From assembly GCA_025093555.1 (NCBI GenBank), contig JAIWNF010000082.1:1-64000 (forward strand): DNA of 64,000 bases. The letters run 5' to 3'. Of this stretch, positions 58,310 to 64,000 are shown one piece after another. The notes below the pieces were generated by a model. It had not been told where the DNA came from, did no database searches, and saw only the letters and a program-made list of their open reading frames with translations. This DNA comes from Circinella umbellata (taxonomy: Eukaryota > Mucoromycota > Mucoromycetes > Mucorales > Lichtheimiaceae). How positions within the stretch are numbered: position 1 is the first letter of the stretch; the number at the start of each line of letters is the position of its first letter. The translations under genes and the position numbers were made by a program.

Positions 58310-58917
58310 TACGTGCAACAAATACTCTCCCCAGTATTACAATCAATATTTAAGTCTGACGAAAGATTTGAAATCCAATGGTACTTTATTATTATTATTA
58401 TTATTTTGGAAGTGAATAGCTCAAATTTATCTCATGTTTTCTATAGGACCAACGCAGAGCTAACAAGTTCAGGATTGAAAACGTACAAGCCAGATTTCAC
58501 AGTTTTCTCACGAATTATCAATGTTAAATGCGTATTACTTGTATCCGAATTCAAGCCAACGAAGTGTAACTCAGCAGTAGAATCAGATTTAGTTAAATTA
58601 GGCCGCCAAATGAGATCAACGTACAATGACCTAGTAAATAACCGCCTTGGGAATCCTGTTGTCTGCGGAATAGGAAGTGAAGGAACTCGATTAGCAACCT
58701 ACTACATGGATATGCCCTCCCCAAATATGTACCGTATGACCAAGTTGAGTGAAATCAGTTTGTATGGGAATATAGAACAATTCATAGTGCTTCCAAACTT
58801 TTATCATGAAGCTATTGCAATTGAAGGTAAATATAATGTTATTTAAAATTTAATCCCTTTTACTTATATATATTATACTACTTTATATATAGAGCATTGC
58901 CGTTGAAACCGTGAGTG

Positions 58918-59370
58918 AAGCAGAATCATCGATATTATATGCTGCTAAAACCACCCATCGAAAACCTGCCAGACCCCCTCTGCCATGACTTTCATATGAT
59001 AGTCGTACCCTATCAAGAAAACGTAATTTCAATTATTGCGTTTTCTCCTAGATTATAAATTTTATCATATGTGTAACTTTGTTGTATTATTTAATCTTGT
59101 ACTTTGACTCTCCCCATCCCACTTTTTCTTCTCTTTTCTTTAGTAAGTTTTACACTTATTTTATACATTATAGTTTATCTCTTTATTAACAGTTATATAA
59201 ATAAAGAGCCAATAGTTTTACATATTCAAAGTCAACGTACATCACAAGATAGCTTTTTTTATTTTTTTACCATGTTCAGGAGCCGCGCTTTATTTTCCTA
59301 TTTTTAATATAATAATAATAACTAAATAATCCCCTTTTCTCTTAATACCTTCAAAAGCCGTACATTCGTG
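58918..59370. other. Intergenic, no gene seen
   Basis: 3' flank of the PD-(D/E)xK-like gene. A second reading frame just after 58893 (ETVSEAESSILYAAK) ends near 58988 and may be its original tail. Confidence 0.4.
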
Positions 59371-60131
59371 GATGAAATTATGGAGATTTTCAACACAGTT
59401 CTATCGGAATTCAGCATGGAGGAACTCTATCAAGAGCTCTCTTGAAGAATGCAAACCGAACAAGAACAAAGATCGCATGGAGTACCAATACCGGTGAAAA
59501 TCCTTACCGTTTTGGAGAACAGCACAGAGTTACAACTTCAAGATAATATTAAAAGATTCAAACGTGACCTGCAACGATACAATAATGAATAATGGGCTTA
59601 CTCCGGAAAGAATCAATGGATCTCTCTATAGCGAACTCCAAAAAAAAAGTTGAAGCCAATGAAGTCAACGAAACTTATAAACTTACAGAAAACCAAAGCA
59701 GTCATTGAAATTAACGAGCAACTTACTCACGTACTCGGAATCATTGAAGGAGGACAAGACCCCAGACTACTTCTTAACAGGCCACAAGAACAGAGCCATT
59801 GTTTGACAATCTTTGGACTCTGACAGCAAATAAAACGTCAGGAAAGAAAAGCAAAAAAATCCGCACTGCAGAAGCTTTCAACATGCCACCTAGCGTACAA
59901 CATTTGTTACCAAAAAGAGAGAACAGCAAATCAAACAACGCCTTTGGCGATGACTTTATAAAACAGTATCACCAATCCATTTTCGAAAAAGACTTCAAAG
60001 AAATCCCTTAACAATAATATAGGACGAGGACGAGGTCATTTTCTATTCCACGGCCATCCATCAACCAATCACCAGGCGTCATACAACAATAACAGGAATC
60101 ACAACAACAACGAACATCAGGACAGGCAGTA
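59371..60131 (+). pseudogene. Gag-like ORF relic (retroelement)
   Basis: Broken reading with several frame changes: IFNTVLSEFSMEELYQELS, NIKRFKRDLQRYNNE, then INEQLTHVLGIIEGGQDP, NMPPSVQHLLPKRE and an Arg/Gly then Asn-rich tail (RGRGHFLF, HNNNEHQDRQ). Composition and the N-rich end resemble ORF1 of the DIRS element at 12850-17385, but without clear residue matches. It stands directly before a LINE 3' fragment. Confidence 0.4.
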
Positions 60132-60139
60132 ACTTTGCC

Positions 60140-61400
60140 ACTTCCATATACACTAACTGTCAATAACGTACACTATACCATCACTCTATGTGATATTTAT
60201 TTACAACGCGGATTATCAGTTCAAGGGCGTAGTATCGTTGTTAATACCTTAATCTTGTCCAAGCTTTGGCATGTCTTACGTGTTATCCCTGTTCCACTGT
60301 CCTTTCGCAAATAGATTGGTAATTTGGTTACTAGATTTATTACTTACAAAATGTTTCCCCCTGTTCGTTATAATATACTCACTTTACCTAAATTTAAAGG
60401 TAGTCTCGGAATTTTGGATTCAATGTTACAACAACAAGCAATGCAGATTCGATGGCTTTCTTCCTTTTTTACTCATTCTTTTTCCTCATCTTTTCTTTCT
60501 GTCTCTTATCTCGCTTTCGTATTGTTAACTTCCATTGTTTTAATCCACTTTTTATCTTTACTTTTTTCTTCTTTACGTCCTACTGCTCTATGTTCCATGC
60601 ATACGTTATCCACTTTGTTTTCATTCATTGACGAACTCACTTTACAATCATTCTATACCGATCGATCTATGGTAACATATCTCTTTCTACCATTATCTTT
60701 CGTTATTCAGGCTTCAGAACAGTCGTGTCTTTACCCTAAAAAAACAACTCTTTAAGCTACTTGTGTCAGATGCTTACCTTTTTGACCCCAGTATCAACAG
60801 ATTATGATGACGTACTCGTTTGGAATTTACCAACAGTCGTAGAAGTATTCTTCACCTTTTTCGCTCTCTAAATTCGGGTGATGCAGTAGTTGCTGCCTTT
60901 CTCGCTCGAGCTCTTTTATGTGGTGCACCAGTGTTGGGATCTGCTGACCTTTATCTTTGCAAGTTGTTCTTCAACCATTCTATTCACGTGTCAACATCAA
61001 CGTCATTCCTCGACATTTAACCAGTACTTGAAGTTATTGTCTTGCTCGTCAGCGTTCAGCTGTCATCACCGTCACCAACAACATTAAATATTCTTCTCTT
61101 TATCCATCCAAGTGGAATTTTTTTTTTGGAAAGGTCACGTTTTGCCTTCTGCTAGGTCAATATGGTGGCGCTCGCTGCATAGAAAAGTATTCTGTCGATC
61201 AACCCTTCATCACATTCTACCTAATCATTTTGACAACTCTCTTTGTTGTGCACTTGGTGATTTGAAAATTGATTCGGTTTCTCACCTTTTATTCTCATGT
61301 ACTACCAAATGGACTATGTAGCAACAAGTTCTTCAAGACTGTATACTCGCTCGTTTCTCAAGTTACAGTTTGTAAAGAGTTAACCACTACCACGCGGTAA
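60140..61400 (+). pseudogene. LINE ORF2 C-terminal fragment (thumb and zf-RVT region)
   Basis: Reads LSVQGRSIVVNTLILSKLWH, VLRVIPVPLSFRK (then a TAG), RFITYKMFPPVRYN, LPKFKGSLGILDSMLQQQAM, and, after frame changes, WWRSLHRKVFCRSTLHHILP and DSVSHLLFSCTTKW. This is the region after the palm of LINE reverse transcriptases, ending in the zf-RVT pattern (W-R-L-x-K ... C ... H-x-L-F-x-C). Truncated at the 5' end, as is common for LINE copies. Confidence 0.78.
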
Positions 61401-63197
61401 ACGTCACTAATGTAACAATTGAAGGGTAAGAAGAAACACATTATACTATAAAAACAACAAAAGGGCCAAGTGATTTATAATTATTTAAAATTACGTACTA
61501 ATAATAAAACAAGTGATTAAAAGCACGGGATGACAACAATAACTTTTTGCGAAACACGAAGGGTATACATTTTTCGATTTGCCAGGTTCGACAAGGGAAA
61601 AAAACGCAACATATCAAAATCAAGAACTTTGGACAATGGTCATTTTTGGCGACATTCGAATTTAGCTAGTGTGGATAACATAATCCTGGTATTAGAAGCC
61701 AAAAAACAAAACTTTAAAATGATTGCTAGAGTTTCTCTTCTTGGCGTTGGAAAGACATGATAGCAGCCTAAGATGATTGAAGGTGATCTCATAAAAAAAG
61801 ACCATCTTAAAGCTTTTTAAGTTTCTTACAACATATGATAAACTGAATTAATAATTATTCTTTATTAACAATATATAGAAACAATCTTTTAATATTTGAG
61901 TCAACTATAACCCCTGCAAGGATATATAAATAAATTTTCTCAACTGGCGGTTGATTCGGGATAGGAATAGTAATAACCACAGTTATTTTTTTCTTTTCAA
62001 TCAATTTGCATAAAACGGAAAATGCATTTTGAGGAAGGTTTTAATACAATATACTTTTTTAAAGATACTAGTTAATCATGATAATACTAAAGTGAAATGT
62101 ACTATCATATAACCAACTGAAGAATGTTGCAAGACCTTGTGGTGTTTACTTTACCGTATCAGGACCGCATGAACGAGAGGGAGACAAAATGGGCTTTACG
62201 TAGGTGATCAGTTTTAGCTAACAAGTAGACGGATATACATTATTGACATAGTAATGAATTAAAGACTGTCGATTCTTTTGGGCTCTGTTAATTTTTATAG
62301 AATAGGCATGGGCGTTTGATCATTAGCTATTGTTACCTGGGAATCGAAATATATTTAAGGGCGCTTTTTTATTTCATGATTATTTATAATCAACTCAATT
62401 CTTTATAATAAGCAAATATGTAAATAAAATGACTTATTGTATAACATTTCCTTCCTTGAGAGCATGAATGCTGCCTTATCATAGCACACTATATAGATAT
62501 ATTACAAAAACTTAAAATAATAATAGTAACGCAAACGCGTAAACAATGTACCGGGGGTTTTGTTTCTTAATCTTTTTGTTCGGTTATACTTTATGTCTTT
62601 ATAAAGGTACCTTATGTACTTCAGTTTCGATGTTGTCATTCGCTGTGTAATTTCGTATCTGTCGAGTATGTGCGGTTGGGTACATTGCTATCAGTATTTC
62701 TCTTTGCAATAATCAATCTTATATATATATATATATATAATATCACTCTATGTCGACCATCAATATATTATATGTCTTTCAGATTACTGCTATTTATATC
62801 TTCATGAGCAACTTAATATTAGTAATTCCGTCAAAAAGAAAGACATTTTGAGTACATAAGAAATAATAATAATAATATTCGGTCTTTTTATTTTTCTTTA
62901 TTAAGAACAATGGTAAAAATAAATATTAGATTAAGAGTAAATATGTATTAATTTACAAAAATAATGACAAGTATATATATGTACATGAATGAACAAGGGG
63001 AAATAGAAGAGAAAATGTATGAATGAGGCTGATTGGTGAGAATGTTAATGGTAGTTAGTAGTTGCTTCTTTCTTTTTTTTTTTTTACAGAGTTAAAATAA
63101 GAGAAAAAGAGAAGAGAAGGATGAAATAAAATAATAAAATACATTAGAATTTACATGAATAATTAAAAGAAAAAAGAAAAGTAAGTTGTAATTTTTT
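61401..63197. other. No gene seen; (TA)n at 62720-62739
   Basis: AT-rich. A 76-codon ORF (61530-61760) containing HFWRHSNLASVDNIILVLEA has no ribosome context or neighbours to support it. A TA microsatellite lies at 62720-62739. The last 100 bases are the 3' flank of the next gene. Confidence 0.5.
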
Positions 63198-64000
63198 TTA
63201 GTCGACATAACCATCGACAAAATCATTAATGGATTCCCATGCTTGTTCTTCAACAATAGCTGCTGGTACAGAACCAGCTGCAGCAGCAGCGACAGAAGTT
63301 GCGGTTTTTCCTCCTCCTACCGCTGATATACTAACAGTTCTTTTACTGTTAGAGTTATTGTTAACTGGATTAGAGAAACGAGCTCGATTAATCATGCAAC
63401 TTGTATCATTTGGATCACAATAACCTGATTGATGATGATGATTATGCTGTTGCTGTTGAAATGTGGCTGCTAAGTTGGTAGATGATGAATTGGCTGGTTT
63501 TTGACCATAACAAGAATACCAAGTACAATGGGATTGGTACTTTTGACATTCCATCATGGCTTCATGAATTACTTCTTCAGTCAAACCCTCAGGATAATCC
63601 CGTGTAGCTGTTGGTTGACGTACTCGTGTACGATGTAATGATTGATAAAATCCTTCCATAGTTTGACCATGGATTTGACCTAGTTGATCACCCCAGCCTA
63701 AAGGTATTGTTACACGGTCTTGATGAACATCAACAAATCCAGGTTGTTGGGTCATGAGTAAAGAAGATAAACGATAACAAAGTTGAAAATCAATTTCATG
63801 TTGAAGCATTGTTTCAGACACTATGCCATATTGATAAAAGATTACTCAGGTTAGAAAAAATTGATATCCGAATATATAAATCATAGAAGTCCCTGGATTT
63901 TTCTTTTGTTGAAGCGAATTCAAGGGAACAAAAAAAAAAGCTGGGAACAAAAAAGTGAAACTTACATTTTTGATTTAATAATTGATCAGCGATCGGGCCA
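63198..64000 (-). CDS. C-terminal part of a probable SAM-dependent methyltransferase (runs off the window)
   Basis: Two exons visible: complement(63198..63820) and complement(63966..>64000), joined in phase (LLNQK-LSETMLQ). The sequence IDFQLCYRLSSLLMTQQPGF, VTIPLGWGDQLGQIHGQTM and EGFYQSLHRT resembles the region following the Rossmann core in fungal LaeA/UMTA-type methyltransferases (GW-G-..-G-E-L-..-F-..). The catalytic core lies outside the window. The last 120 residues are Gln/His/Ser/Ala-rich and probably disordered. The family call is a judgement from pattern only. Confidence 0.5.

Larger units (their letters stand above)
56566..58917 (+). pseudogene. Unknown gene with a PD-(D/E)xK nuclease-like core, hit by two mobile elements
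   Basis: Exons: 56566-56980, 57076-57355, 57640-57802, 57865-57978, 58043-58380 (minus an LTR), 58447-58826 and a short end near 58913. An N-terminal helical domain (YVKKCYAYAGNESFKSEF) and an acidic middle lead to the core: YKPDFTVFSR, then about 17 residues later LLVSEFKPTK, then DLVKLGRQMRSTYNDL. PD...E-x-K spacing is that of PD-(D/E)xK nucleases. A MITE sits in intron 2 beside the acceptor and a solo LTR splits a late exon; removing the LTR restores frame. The joint 57802/57865 is off by one base, so this copy is probably dead. Function unknown; a DNA-cleaving or -binding role is only inferred. Confidence 0.6.

Noticed and set aside
63229..63423. An Ala/Thr-rich plus-strand ORF of 64 codons
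   Set aside because: Antisense to the Ala/Ser-rich tail of the terminal gene.

Overview
The window looks like nuclear DNA of an early-diverging fungus, most likely Mucoromycota. It is AT-rich and its genes carry many short introns (GTAAGT-type donors, CTAAY branch motifs, TAG/CAG acceptors). The single-copy genes are fungal housekeeping types: mitochondrial ClpP, a sucrose-type symporter, Pwp1, a P5A ATPase, Sam50 and a Gcn4-like bZIP. The mobile elements (DIRS, Crypton, PIF/Harbinger, LINE, chromovirus) are a mix typical of such genomes. The taxon is inferred; no ribosomal or marker gene is present.

Layout. 0-6 kb: two decayed host genes, one split in an exon by a PIF/Harbinger transposon with TTA target duplications. 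7-21.4 kb: a nested repeat block holding a dead chromovirus integrase/chromodomain, solo LTRs of two families (one nested in the other), an intact tRNA-Trp(CCA), a foldback-like inverted repeat, an apparently intact DIRS retrotransposon (12850-17385), a dead gag, a dead Crypton-like recombinase N-terminus and a dead LINE 5' part. 22.5-30.3 kb: a compact gene island (clpP, a CsbD-like small protein, a GPH-family sugar symporter, PWP1). 30.4-33.5 kb: a dead Crypton with GCR1_C domain. 33.5-37 kb: gene-poor and homopolymer-rich. 37-42.5 kb: a 16-exon P5A ATPase. 43.7-45.2 kb: a Sec14-like pseudogene. 48.3-54.9 kb: SAM50, a four-TM protein and a Gcn4-like bZIP with two upstream ORFs. 56.5-58.9 kb: a gene with a PD-(D/E)xK-like core, hit by a Harbinger MITE and by a solo LTR. 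59.4-61.4 kb: retroelement debris. 63.2 kb to the end: the 3' end of a probable SAM methyltransferase.

The intact cellular genes serve organelle protein handling (ClpP, Sam50), ER membrane protein quality control (P5A), ribosome assembly (Pwp1), sugar uptake and amino-acid-control transcription; nothing suggests they form one pathway. The most unusual features are gene-structure oddities (6-, 14- and 21-nt microexons, two GC-AG introns, a start codon split by an intron), a DIRS element whose three ORFs are each offset by -1 with no usable AUG for ORFs 2 and 3, and transposon insertions whose in-silico removal restores the host reading frame exactly. All calls come from reading the sequence; no database search was run.
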